Translations under genes and position numbers: made by a program
Notes under the pieces: generated by a model
The model's input: only the letters and a program-made list of their open reading frames with translations
Told to the model about the DNA's origin: nothing
Databases searched by the model: none
In this document: in pieces, positions 43,127 to 51,322 of the stretch
Layout: every line of letters starts with the position of its first letter
Position numbering within the stretch: the first letter of the stretch is position 1
Assembly (NCBI GenBank): GCA_964586655.1
Contig: CAZPGY010000001.1
Location: forward strand, 124,001 to 188,000
Origin: JAJYSO01 sp964586655
GTDB taxonomy: Bacteria; Bacteroidota; Bacteroidia; Flavobacteriales; Flavobacteriaceae
Length of the DNA: 64,000 nucleotides
Reading direction: 5' to 3'

Positions 43127-44476
43127 TTATTCCTTAACTATCTTGATGGTTTTGGTCAGCCCGTTTTTAAAGGAAACCCTGAAAAAGTAAAGTCCCCGGG
43201 CTAAGGAAGCAACATTAATGCGGCCTTCTTTTAAATTGGTCTCTACAAGGACTTGTTGTCCCAGCAGGTTATAAACTGTCACTTTTTTCATCTTTCTCCT
43301 ACTGTTTAAGACTACCGTGTTTTTCACCGGATTGGGATAAAAGCTAAAGTCAGTAAGCTCATGCTTTTCGACCCCAATTTCCCCTGTTTTGATATAATAA
43401 TCTTCTGCCTGGCCAAATGGATAATGACCACAAGGATCGGTCACATACTCCTCTCGGGTTTTGAGGATTCTGATTAATGCTGTAGCCATGTTGTAAGCGG
43501 GAAGTTGAAAGGTATCCGTTACTTGTTGGCCATCCACTCCATTGGAATTTTGAAGAGTGCCTATCTGGTACAGGGTATCCACATCAAAAATGTCATATGG
43601 ATATACAGGGAACCAGTCGATGAAAATGGTTACATAGTTGGTGTGATTCCCATTGGTATTTCCTTCTACCGCGATACTGATCGTTTGTAAAGGCATCGCA
43701 TTTATCACAGTCTCATCAAAAATTTCCAATCCCGGGGAGCCATTGATGGCCGTATCCGAGTAATGATTGAGATAGGTGTCACTCAAGACCTCCGAAGTTA
43801 CCAATACCCTCGTAATCGGTTCTACGGTATCGGTGATGGCAAAATCGCAGCCCGGCACATCGGTTATGTGTTCGCAATACAGGGTAAAAATCCCTTGCAC
43901 ACTATCTTGTTGCGGATGCCAGGTCTGGCCATGGTTATAACTGGCGTGAACCAGCCCCGTGCTATCCGTTTGTGGGGTTGTACACCAAAAAGAAAATCCA
44001 GAAACAATGCCATTGCCTTCCAGGTTGGGATGAGGTTGCATCCAATAGGTCTGCCCGCTGGTACCCCCGGTAAACTGCAGGTTGACCGCTGTGAAAATGT
44101 CAAAAAGATAATAGCCGGGACCGCCGAGATAGGTCTGAGAATAGGGCACGATACTATCAGCGGTTAACACTTTGGTACCGGGTTGGCCATTATTGTCGCT
44201 ATAAAAGGTGAAACTCATGGAGTTAACATATTTACTGGCCAGAATTTTGGTTTCAATGGTTTTGAAGGTTATGGTATCTCCGGCCGGGACATAAAAATCA
44301 TCGGCCAACATAATCAGACTGTCATTGGTAGTCATGAGGAGTGCGCCCTCCAAACTGTCTCTGGTATTGCCCTGCCCACAGGCAGGACTGAGAGTTTGTG
44401 CTATTCCGGCTATGGGAAGAAACAACCAAAGAAAAAAGTAATTATATTTTCTCATAAAGGTTTCCTTTTTATTCAA
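43127..44476 (-). CDS. T9SS-secreted protein with GEVED-like domain
   Basis: A 449-residue exported protein. The signal peptide ends at IAGIAQ; in-frame ATGs at 44476 and 44455 both fit. The GEVED-like part is residues about 225-365, ending in the tell-tale FGQAEDYYI. The last 75 residues (FSFYPNPVKNTVVLNS ... ARGLYFFRVSFKNGLTKTIKIVKE) are a type A type IX sorting domain, so the protein crosses the outer membrane and is surface-attached or released. No enzyme motif. The upstream region carries one copy of the 23-base repeat shared with the neighbouring T9SS gene. Confidence 0.88.
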   Translation of the reverse strand: MNKKETFMRKYNYFFLWLFLPIAGIAQTLSPACGQGNTRDSLEGALLMTTNDSLIMLADDFYVPAGDTITFKTIETKILASKYVNSMSFTFYSDNNGQPGTKVLTADSIVPYSQTYLGGPGYYLFDIFTAVNLQFTGGTSGQTYWMQPHPNLEGNGIVSGFSFWCTTPQTDSTGLVHASYNHGQTWHPQQDSVQGIFTLYCEHITDVPGCDFAITDTVEPITRVLVTSEVLSDTYLNHYSDTAINGSPGLEIFDETVINAMPLQTISIAVEGNTNGNHTNYVTIFIDWFPVYPYDIFDVDTLYQIGTLQNSNGVDGQQVTDTFQLPAYNMATALIRILKTREEYVTDPCGHYPFGQAEDYYIKTGEIGVEKHELTDFSFYPNPVKNTVVLNSRRKMKKVTVYNLLGQQVLVETNLKEGRINVASLARGLYFFRVSFKNGLTKTIKIVKE

Positions 44477-44674
44477 TTATGTCAATTTGTAGGGCTAAAC
44501 TGGCATTAATTCCTTAAAGATAATGAAAACACATCAAAACAAGTTGTAAAAGGAAATCGAACTTATAGGAAGCATCAAACATCTCCTCTATGTTCACACC
44601 TCGAAAAACCTATAAAATAGCCTGATATTTAGGACTAATGTATTTTTCGCTTTCGTATAGGATTCCATATGAGT

Positions 44675-44697
44675 ATGAGTTAGTATTCTTTGTTATT
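44675..44697. repeat. 23-bp repeat, copy upstream of the 43127-44476 gene
   Basis: Plus-strand sequence starts ATGAGTTAGTATTCTTTG. It is identical to 46518-46540. Each copy lies upstream of one T9SS gene on the minus strand, here about 200 bases. Confidence 0.75.
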
Positions 44698-44701
44698 CTA
44701 T

Positions 44702-44737
44702 AAAAAAACCGACAGAAATTTATGTTATTCTGCCGGT
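44702..44737 (-). terminator. Rho-independent terminator of the 44768-46411 gene
   Basis: Minus strand: stem of 10 positions (44728-44737 with 44708-44717, one mismatch), then a run of T (44702-44708). Confidence 0.8.
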
Positions 44738-44767
44738 ATAAAAATGAAAACTCAAGTGATAGGACTA

Positions 44768-46411
44768 TTACTTAATAACGATTTTTTTGCTACTTTTTTT
44801 AGAGCCACTTTGCACTTCTAAAATATAAACCCCTCTATTTAGCTGATTCACAGGGAGCGTGACTGAAGTAGCATTTAAAATGGCTTTGGTGGAATAGACT
44901 GTCCTGCCCGTCATATCGATAATACGAATATTGTTTATGGGCATATTATTACTGGCTTCAATATTAATTTGACTTTGTGCCGGATTGGGATAAATCGTAA
45001 ATAAATCTTTGTTCAAGCCTTTGTCGTTAGAAAGAAAAGATTCATAATGAAAAATTAATCGTGGGGCTCCATTATCAAGAATCCAGCCGCTACCATCCCA
45101 TTTTTTCATATCAGCTTGAATACATTGATTGTTACTGTTATAGTCATAAACATGATACTCTACTTTTTTAAAAGAGCTGTTTCCGGTGTCCCAAGCGTAA
45201 GATATTACATTAGTGAGGTTCCCGTTAGAATATTGCATTTTAAGTTGTATATAATATGTCCAATTTGTCCCACTCCAGAGCTGGTATACTTCTCGAGTGG
45301 TTTGTCCTGCACTATTATATTCAACTTTGATTTTTTCATCATTTTCCCAATTTGTCCCATTCCACTCCTTTTCCTGAAGAGTTTTTATAAGGTCATCACT
45401 ATTATAGGAATATTCTTCTTTTGTATAATTTTCCCACTGGGAAGAACTTGAATTCCATGCTTCGGTGATTTCTGTAGTACGCAAACCTCCACTGTTATAG
45501 GTAAAAGAAACACGCTTTGAATTTTCTAATGAACTACTGGTAGTGTTCCAGTCTTGAAAAATAACACGGATTAAATGGTCAGAGCCGTCATAGCTGTATT
45601 GGAATTTTTCATGGGTTATCCAATTGCTGCTTACATTATCCCATTCGTCATAGGTGTCTATAGTGATGTTTTGGTTACTGTCATAGGTTCGTTGATATCT
45701 GCTATAATTATCCCAAGTTGTTCCATTCCATTGTTGAACTATCATTTTTGTGACCTTGTTGGCGTTGTTAAAGCTAAATTTATACCTGTCTATATTTATC
45801 CAATTTCCGGAATTATACACTTTTGTAGTGTAAGAACTTGGGTTTCCGTTTCCGTCCAGAATAGTAGAAATCTTTAAGGTTACTTGGTATGCTCCTGAGC
45901 TATTATCCCAAGTATAGGCTTGCATATAATCAGCTTTACCATATACTTTTAAAAAAAGCCCGAAATTTGATATTGGAGCCTCGAGATCTTCTCCTGCCCG
46001 ATATGGATCATGTATAGCGATATATTCAGGATAATAAAAGCCTCCTGCTAGTGTTAATATATAGGGAACAGCTTCATCTTCTTCATGATAACTTCCACTC
46101 CAATTATAAGTTGTGGAGTCGGTTGGGATATAAAAAGCACCATCATATTCGAGATTTACCACAGACTGTAGTCGTGTGCTGTTATTAGTCGTTGTTCTTT
46201 GCGGTCGTACAACAGAAGATTGTTTACGGTTTAATTGTTGAATTTTTTCAAATAGCTCTTGTTTTTCAAATTGTAAGAAAGTTTGCTGGTCTTTTTCTAA
46301 TAGGAAAGAAGGTATTTCTTCTTGCTGTGTGTGCTGTGCTTGGGATTGTAACCCTATACCGGTCATTAAAAAACTCAGTAGGACATAAAAAGTAATTTTT
46401 TCAAGTTTCAT
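44768..46411 (-). CDS. T9SS-secreted repeat protein
   Basis: A 547-residue exported protein. A signal peptide (about 1-25, FLMTGIGLQSQAQ) precedes a segment near 60-150. Then come at least six tandem units of about 35-38 residues, each with an aromatic core such as WNGTTWDNYSRYQRTYDSNQN, KEWNGTNWENDEKIKVEYNSAGQ or WSGTNWTYYIQLKMQYSNGN (residues about 190-455). The C-terminal 80 residues (FTIYPNPAQSQINIEAS ... GVYILEVQSGSKKSSKKIVIK) are a type A T9SS sorting domain. The repeats look like YD-type beta-propeller or sandwich units; an adhesin or carbohydrate-binding role is inference. Confidence 0.87.
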   Translation of the reverse strand: MKLEKITFYVLLSFLMTGIGLQSQAQHTQQEEIPSFLLEKDQQTFLQFEKQELFEKIQQLNRKQSSVVRPQRTTTNNSTRLQSVVNLEYDGAFYIPTDSTTYNWSGSYHEEDEAVPYILTLAGGFYYPEYIAIHDPYRAGEDLEAPISNFGLFLKVYGKADYMQAYTWDNSSGAYQVTLKISTILDGNGNPSSYTTKVYNSGNWINIDRYKFSFNNANKVTKMIVQQWNGTTWDNYSRYQRTYDSNQNITIDTYDEWDNVSSNWITHEKFQYSYDGSDHLIRVIFQDWNTTSSSLENSKRVSFTYNSGGLRTTEITEAWNSSSSQWENYTKEEYSYNSDDLIKTLQEKEWNGTNWENDEKIKVEYNSAGQTTREVYQLWSGTNWTYYIQLKMQYSNGNLTNVISYAWDTGNSSFKKVEYHVYDYNSNNQCIQADMKKWDGSGWILDNGAPRLIFHYESFLSNDKGLNKDLFTIYPNPAQSQINIEASNNMPINNIRIIDMTGRTVYSTKAILNATSVTLPVNQLNRGVYILEVQSGSKKSSKKIVIK

Positions 46412-46517
46412 AGTAATCGTTTTTAAAAATTAATAATCCTTTCAAAGTTGCATGAATACTTTAAGAAAAGCAATAGTGAATGAGTATATGGCGGGTTTCA
46501 GTTAGTAAAACCCCTAT

Positions 46518-46540
46518 ATGAGTTAGTATTCTTTGTTATT
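46518..46540. repeat. 23-bp repeat, copy upstream of the 44768-46411 gene
   Basis: Identical to 44675-44697. It is about 107 bases upstream of the gene's start (minus strand), a distance fitting a regulator site. Confidence 0.75.
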
Positions 46541-46649
46541 TCGTGTAAAACCACACCGTGCTGGTAATTAATATATTGTGATTTATGAGACTTCTCTCAT
46601 TCATTATTGATTTTTAGACTCGATTGTTGCGTCCCAAAGTTTTCTATTT

Positions 46650-46687
46650 TATGCTAACAGTTCGTAGACGCTCTTGGAATGTGGTAT
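46650..46687. repeat. 38-bp degenerate repeat, copy 1
   Basis: Shares CGCTCTTGGAAT, a TATG start, TA-rich spacing and a TGGTAT end with 57338-57375. Both copies are 38 bases. Confidence 0.5.
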
Positions 46688-46764
46688 AGAAATGAGGAAG
46701 TGTTTTTGAACATAACGGCTTCCCCGATAGGAGGTCGTGGCATAGTGGAAATGGATCACAATGA

Positions 46765-47247
46765 TTACTTGCCTACTTTATGAGCGTCTATTTGAACGCG
46801 CAGGGTCATGTTTAATTGCTCTATTTGCAGCACTACACTGTTCTTGCGCTGCTCTACTACAACAGCGCTGCGGTTTTTCAGAGGCCCTTTTTTTATTTTA
46901 ATGCGGTCCCCGCGGGAAAAGCTTTGCTGTTGAATGGGCCGACTCCGGTATTTTTTAAAAAAAGCAATGACCTGTTTCATTTCTGAATCTCGGATTATTG
47001 CCGGCTTGCCCAACCAATACAAAAAACGAACCGCCCCGGGGGTTTGTAGCACTTTTAATTTGTCAGTAGCAGCCAAACGCACAAAAACATAGGACCTGAA
47101 ATAAGGAACCTTTACTTTCTTCTTGCGATCACTCCATTGACGGACCTCGGTCTTACAGGGGCAGAAGGTCTCAAACCCCTTTTGGGATAAACGTTCGGAC
47201 ACCTTTTTTTCAGCCCTGCTGCGAACATAAAGTACTTGCCATCTCAT
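46765..47247 (-). CDS. UpxY/NusG-like transcription antiterminator
   Basis: A 160-residue NusG paralogue. The NGN domain is residues 1-95 (RWQVLYVRSRAEKKVSERL, KVKVPYFRSYVFVRLAATDKLKVLQTPGAVRFLYWLGKPAII) and the KOW domain is 108-140 (FSRGDRIKIKKGPLKNRSAVVV). UpxY proteins in Bacteroidota act at the leader of polysaccharide operons to prevent premature termination. This gene is alone and 24 kb from the polysaccharide genes in this window, so its target operon is unknown. A copy of the 132-bp repeat lies directly upstream. Confidence 0.88.
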   Translation of the reverse strand: MRWQVLYVRSRAEKKVSERLSQKGFETFCPCKTEVRQWSDRKKKVKVPYFRSYVFVRLAATDKLKVLQTPGAVRFLYWLGKPAIIRDSEMKQVIAFFKKYRSRPIQQQSFSRGDRIKIKKGPLKNRSAVVVEQRKNSVVLQIEQLNMTLRVQIDAHKVGK

Positions 47248-47846
47248 AAACGAGTAGTTTTATTATACGAAAATGGAAATTTTTATAGCCTAAAAATTGA
47301 CTCCTTTACTTCGTTATGCCGTATGTTTACAATTAAATAGGGCAGCGAAGCCAGAAAAGTTGAAGCTGGTCTATATTAATTGTCATTACGGTATTACTCA
47401 TTAAACTGCAATATATGAATTTCAGACAAATTAAGAGGGCTGTAAGGGAAAACGAAGAAATATACAGCAGTTGGACTGAAAGGCTATCGTTAGTTCTCAA
47501 TGCCGTGATAATCACATGAGAAACAGTAAGATACAATTAACTTCATCCGCATTGTAGCTATTCGGTCAAATTTTGAAATCCCCTTGTTTTTCCAACCCTC
47601 CTCCTGCGGTGGACACGGCAAAGGTAGCCAGGGGTATTTCAGGCCTTTCCCCCTTTAGAAGAGAGAAAAAAGCTCTGAAACAGTTCTGTTTTTGTAATGG
47701 CTGAATAATTACTCATCATTGATGTATTCTGTTAACAGCAACCCTTCTGTATCCCTTCCTACCTTGTGAGGAGCGTAGAAAGAAACTTGACTTCTCCTGT
47801 GAGTCCAATGAACCGAGTTTTGCTTGCTTACAGGCTTGTTTTGCTC
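47248..47846. other. Intergenic region with repeat copy 3
   Basis: The first 150 bases are the third 132-bp repeat. The remaining 450 bases show no gene, and a TACCTTTG box on the minus strand near 47620 has no gene behind it. Nothing else seen. Confidence 0.45.
47262..47395. repeat. 132-bp dispersed repeat, copy 3
   Basis: Same plus-strand orientation as copies 1 and 2. From TATGCCGTATGTTTAC to TTGTCATTACGGTAT it is nearly identical to copy 2. It lies just upstream of the upxY-like gene but in the reverse sense to it. Confidence 0.8.
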
Positions 47847-50102
47847 CTATAGTTGTCGTCGGGTTTCTTCATAATACTCCTCAAACAGCTCGAGGAGGTT
47901 TATAGTAGCCAGTACCAGATTTTTACTTTCCAGGAGCAAACCAAAGTAGAGTTTAGTATTCTTAGGACTTGATTCCTCGGTACGTATTCGTTCTACCTGT
48001 TTATGAATTAGGGTATCAATCTTTTGCTTCAGTTTCCACTCTTTGGGGATGACTTCCTGAATTCGGTCAAAGGATTGACTGTCAAACATTGCCATTACTT
48101 CCTCATTCAGGTTTCTCATATCTTCACCAATAGATTTCAAATCCCGTATCTGATTATAACTCAGGTTTTTATGGTTGTTATTGACATGCCGATAGCTTGT
48201 TCGAGCGATAAAGGCGATTGATTTTACCAAGTTTTGCAGGTGATCGAGGGTAAGCAGATAGAAATCTCCCACTCCTACTGCATTTTCATCCAAGGATTTG
48301 ATTACATAGAACACATCGTTCTTCTGTTTCTCAATCTTATTGCGCAGTTTCTTGACTTTCTTTTTATCCTTTTTGAGTTTAGATAAATCCTGATATCCCA
48401 GATGCTCAATGACTTTACTATAACGTTTGTCAATTTTTTTAACCATCTTAGCGATATTGTCAGAGGTCTCTTGGGTAATTTCGCTAATGGAAAGTACTTC
48501 TTTTCCATCAAATCGGGTTTTCTCTTTTTCCCCTTCTTTGGATTTTTTGGAATGCCTGATATTACTAATCACCATCAGCGCTAAAACCAAGATCGTTAAT
48601 CCGATTACCGCCCACAGTCCGCCAAACCAGATGAGAATGGCGATGATAGCAGCTCCGGCAAAGGCACAGATTGCGGTCATAAACCAACCGCCAATCACAT
48701 TAAATACGCCGGCTACGCGGTAAACAGCACTTTCACGTCCCCACGCCCGATCGGCCAAAGAAGTACCCATGGCGACCATAAAAGTGACATAAGTTGTGGA
48801 AAGCGGCAATTGATAGCTGGTTCCAATGGCAATCAAAATACTGGCAACCACTAAATTTACCGAGGCACGAATCATGTCAAACATGGGAATATCTACTTGT
48901 TTTTTTTGCGGATTGGGTTTAGGTTTTTGAAACTTAGTTTCAATCTTTGCCTGTAGAGAATCGGGCAAGACCATTTGGAAGCCTTTGCTGGCCAACAGCG
49001 AATAGCGTACAATGGCTCGAGAAAGGAAATTGGGCTCAAAACGTTCACTGCCATCGCCTTGACGAGACAGGTTGAGTTCTGTTTGCATCACATGACGAGA
49101 TTTTTTGGAAAATACCAAAGCCAATACCATAATCACTCCGGCAATTAACAAGAGGTAGGAAGGGGTGTTTACTTTTCCGGCAAGGTCGGTCATCAAAAAT
49201 TCTGAAGCCGGAACGCCCGAATTGATCCAAAATTCGAAGGAATGCCAGGCTGCAATGGGAACACCAATAAAATTAACCAAATCATTACCGGCAAAAGACA
49301 AGGCCAAACCAAAGGTTCCTATAATAATGATTACCTTAAGAATGTTGACCTTGAGTACCGAGATGATAAGCTGAGAAATCAAGGTCCAAAACACAAGGCT
49401 ACCGGCAATAATCCACAGCGTGTGTGCCGAGATAAAAGTTTTTACAGTCTCCGGAACAAAAGGCATGGAATGCAATCCTTTGAGCAGGATAAAGAAAATA
49501 ATGGCTGTGATGGCTACTCCGCCGAATAAAGAACCTATATATTTTAATTTCTTTTCATATTTAAAGGAAAATATCAATCGGGAGACATATTGTACAATAG
49601 CACCCACTGTAAAGGCTAATGCCACCGACAGGAAGATGGCAATGACAATCATAATGGCGCTGTCGGTGTTGATATAGTTCAAAATTTGACCTATTCCGTC
49701 GTGATTGCTTTGAATTTTTAGAAAGGCAATAGCCACCGAGGCTCCCAGTAAGTCAAATACGATAGAGACCGTGGTAGAGGTCGGTAATCCCAGGGTATTG
49801 AAAAAGTCTAATAACAGCACATCGGCAATCATCACCGCCGTAAAGATGATCATGATTTCATCAAAGTAAAACTCCCCCGGATTAAAAATACCCTTTCGCG
49901 CTACTTCCATCATTCCACTGGAAAATATGGCTCCTATGGCGACCCCCAGACTGGCAACAATCAAAACCGTTCGAAGGCTTACTGCCTTTGAACCTACGGC
50001 AGAGTTTAAAAAATTGACCGCATCATTACTGACCCCAACCACTAAATCGGCCACCGCCAGTACGATTAAAATAATGAGCATCGTCAGATAAATACTTTCC
50101 AT
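47847..50102 (-). CDS. PiT-family inorganic phosphate transporter with C-terminal PhoU-like domain
   Basis: A 751-residue inner-membrane protein. The first about 530 residues contain two PiT repeats, each starting with a conserved GxSNDAVNFLNSA-type motif (GVSNDAVNFLN at 23-33 and FAGNDLVNFIG near 269-279) and about 11 hydrophobic segments. From about 560 on, a soluble helical part (SEITQETSDNIAKMVKKIDKRY ... LLELFEEYYEETR) resembles the DUF47/PhoU domain that is usually a separate gene. It probably couples uptake and its control in one chain. A -7-like CATCTTTG lies upstream. Confidence 0.9.
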   Translation of the reverse strand: MESIYLTMLIILIVLAVADLVVGVSNDAVNFLNSAVGSKAVSLRTVLIVASLGVAIGAIFSSGMMEVARKGIFNPGEFYFDEIMIIFTAVMIADVLLLDFFNTLGLPTSTTVSIVFDLLGASVAIAFLKIQSNHDGIGQILNYINTDSAIMIVIAIFLSVALAFTVGAIVQYVSRLIFSFKYEKKLKYIGSLFGGVAITAIIFFILLKGLHSMPFVPETVKTFISAHTLWIIAGSLVFWTLISQLIISVLKVNILKVIIIIGTFGLALSFAGNDLVNFIGVPIAAWHSFEFWINSGVPASEFLMTDLAGKVNTPSYLLLIAGVIMVLALVFSKKSRHVMQTELNLSRQGDGSERFEPNFLSRAIVRYSLLASKGFQMVLPDSLQAKIETKFQKPKPNPQKKQVDIPMFDMIRASVNLVVASILIAIGTSYQLPLSTTYVTFMVAMGTSLADRAWGRESAVYRVAGVFNVIGGWFMTAICAFAGAAIIAILIWFGGLWAVIGLTILVLALMVISNIRHSKKSKEGEKEKTRFDGKEVLSISEITQETSDNIAKMVKKIDKRYSKVIEHLGYQDLSKLKKDKKKVKKLRNKIEKQKNDVFYVIKSLDENAVGVGDFYLLTLDHLQNLVKSIAFIARTSYRHVNNNHKNLSYNQIRDLKSIGEDMRNLNEEVMAMFDSQSFDRIQEVIPKEWKLKQKIDTLIHKQVERIRTEESSPKNTKLYFGLLLESKNLVLATINLLELFEEYYEETRRQL

Positions 50103-50324
50103 AAGGCAACAAATTCTTAATTCACCGCAAAGATGTTAGAATTGTGGTTTAGTCTCTCGATTTTTGTGTTACCAAATGGTTAAGAATGCATTTTGAAGAC
50201 TGTCGCTACTCCGAACAGAGGAATTAATCTGTACCTCATAATTCTTCAGAATAACAGGTAGAAAGGGGGGAGGGAGAGATTTTTAAGAATGACTAAGCAA
50301 GAAGGAAAGGTCAAAGTCTTTCAA

Positions 50325-50469
50325 CATAAAAACACAACCGAAAGGTCATTGCGCACGATACCCATCCTTTTGGAATAACAGTATAACCAAAAGGTTTTTG
50401 CGCACTTTACCAACCCTTTCGGCATAAAAACACAATTGAAAAGTCACTGCGCACCTGTTGCGCAGTCGG
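50325..50469. repeat. Tandem repeat, three units of 49, 49 and 47 bp
   Basis: Units start at 50325, 50374 and 50423. Each follows the pattern CATAAAAACACAACCGAAAG, then a short GCGCAC core, then CC(T/C)TTTNGG. Within a unit CCGAAAGG and CCTTTTGG form a degenerate inverted repeat. Identity between units is moderate. Confidence 0.75.
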
Positions 50470-50480
50470 TTCTTATTCTT
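50443..50480 (-). repeat. Hairpin repeat, inverse copy of 60895-60932
   Basis: ACTGCGCA...TGCGCAGT forms an 8-bp perfect stem. The surrounding bases match the reverse complement of the sequence near 60.9 kb, including GTCACTGCGCACC and CAGTCGGT. Confidence 0.65.
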
Positions 50481-50648
50481 TACCAATGTTGTTAGAATCG
50501 ACCTCTCGATAGCACCTGTCCTGCTGAACTCGATTCAGTACTTCATGAATCGACAGATAGACCGTCCACCTATAACAGGAGGCCGATATTTTTCAGGACG
50601 TCACTCCGTGAAATAGCGTTTGAGAGGACAAGCGATAGTGCTTGGGGT

Positions 50649-51215
50649 TTAGAACCGGTAGCCGATATTTACGCCGGCATTGAAGTCAAATTGGGAAAAC
50701 CGGTCTTTGACTTCGCTGCTGAAATTTCGAGCGATATTTACAAAGGGACCAAATGTAAAACTGTTGCTAAAGTTCCATTGATAGCCTCCACCGATTCCCA
50801 CCATAAAGGCATTCATATTGGTGGTGACGATTTGGTGGTCTATCTCTTCTTCAAAATCACCGAATCGGTATTTTACAAAAGGCTGGATATAGAGTCCGGA
50901 ACCGGGTCTGAGGCCTCCGAAATAATAGGTATAATTTAATCTAAAGCTTCGGGTTTTAAATTCTTTACTTCCGTCTTCACTGCGATAATTCATTCGGTCA
51001 TTAATCAAGATTTTTACTCCCGCAGATTGATTATAGGCAAAGAAGCGTTCATATCCCAACTCTACCGAGGCGATGGCAATGACGTTGGCGATATTAAAAT
51101 TGACTTCGTTACGCGGAAAGGTTTCCGTAGCGGCGTATGTTGTTTCGGTTTGATATTGAGCAAAGCTCGTATGGGCCATACCCAGTACTAAAATTAAGAG
51201 ATAGAATCTTTTCAT
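50649..51215 (-). CDS. Outer-membrane beta-barrel protein, DUF3575-like
   Basis: A 188-residue exported protein. A signal peptide (about 1-20, MAHTSFAQ) is followed by eight amphipathic strands (NEVNFNIANVIAIASVELGYERFF, SFRLNYTYYFGGLRP, GLYIQPFVKYRFGDFEE) and a C-terminal VNIGYRF with the terminal Phe. This is a small OmpA/OmpW-like barrel as in DUF3575 proteins. Function unknown; it may be structural or a minor porin. It is the last gene after the acc terminator on the same strand, so it may be independently transcribed. Confidence 0.8.
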   Translation of the reverse strand: MKRFYLLILVLGMAHTSFAQYQTETTYAATETFPRNEVNFNIANVIAIASVELGYERFFAYNQSAGVKILINDRMNYRSEDGSKEFKTRSFRLNYTYYFGGLRPGSGLYIQPFVKYRFGDFEEEIDHQIVTTNMNAFMVGIGGGYQWNFSNSFTFGPFVNIARNFSSEVKDRFSQFDFNAGVNIGYRF

Positions 51216-51270
51216 AACATATAAATTTATTGGGCGAATATAAGTATTATTTCCTTTCTTAAATCAAAGA

Positions 51271-51296
51271 ACCCCGTTTCATTGCCAAAACGGGGT
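51271..51296 (-). terminator. Terminator-like hairpin after accC
   Basis: 9-bp perfect stem ACCCCGTTT / AAACGGGGT with an 8-base loop, between accC and the barrel gene. The T-run behind it on the minus strand is short. Confidence 0.7.
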
Positions 51297-51322
51297 CAAT
51301 AATAGAGGATTGGATGGGACGA

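Larger units (their letters stand above)
44477..44767. other. Intergenic region between the two T9SS genes
   Basis: It holds the 23-base shared repeat (44675-44697) and, adjoining it, the terminator of the upstream gene (44702-44737). No small gene seen. Confidence 0.5.
46412..46764. other. Intergenic region
   Basis: No gene. It holds the 23-base repeat (46518-46540) and the degenerate 38-base repeat (46650-46687). A CAACTTTG near 46455 on the minus strand could be a weak -7 element. Confidence 0.5.
50103..50648. other. Intergenic region with tandem repeats
   Basis: No gene in 546 bases. Three 47-49-bp tandem units lie at 50325-50469; 50443-50480 also matches the 60.9-kb hairpin in inverse orientation. 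The remaining part has CTCTCGATAG, related to the REP-like units near 60.7 kb. Confidence 0.6.

Noticed and set aside
50325..50469. CRISPR array
   Set aside because: The units are adjacent and degenerate, with no unique spacers and no cas genes.
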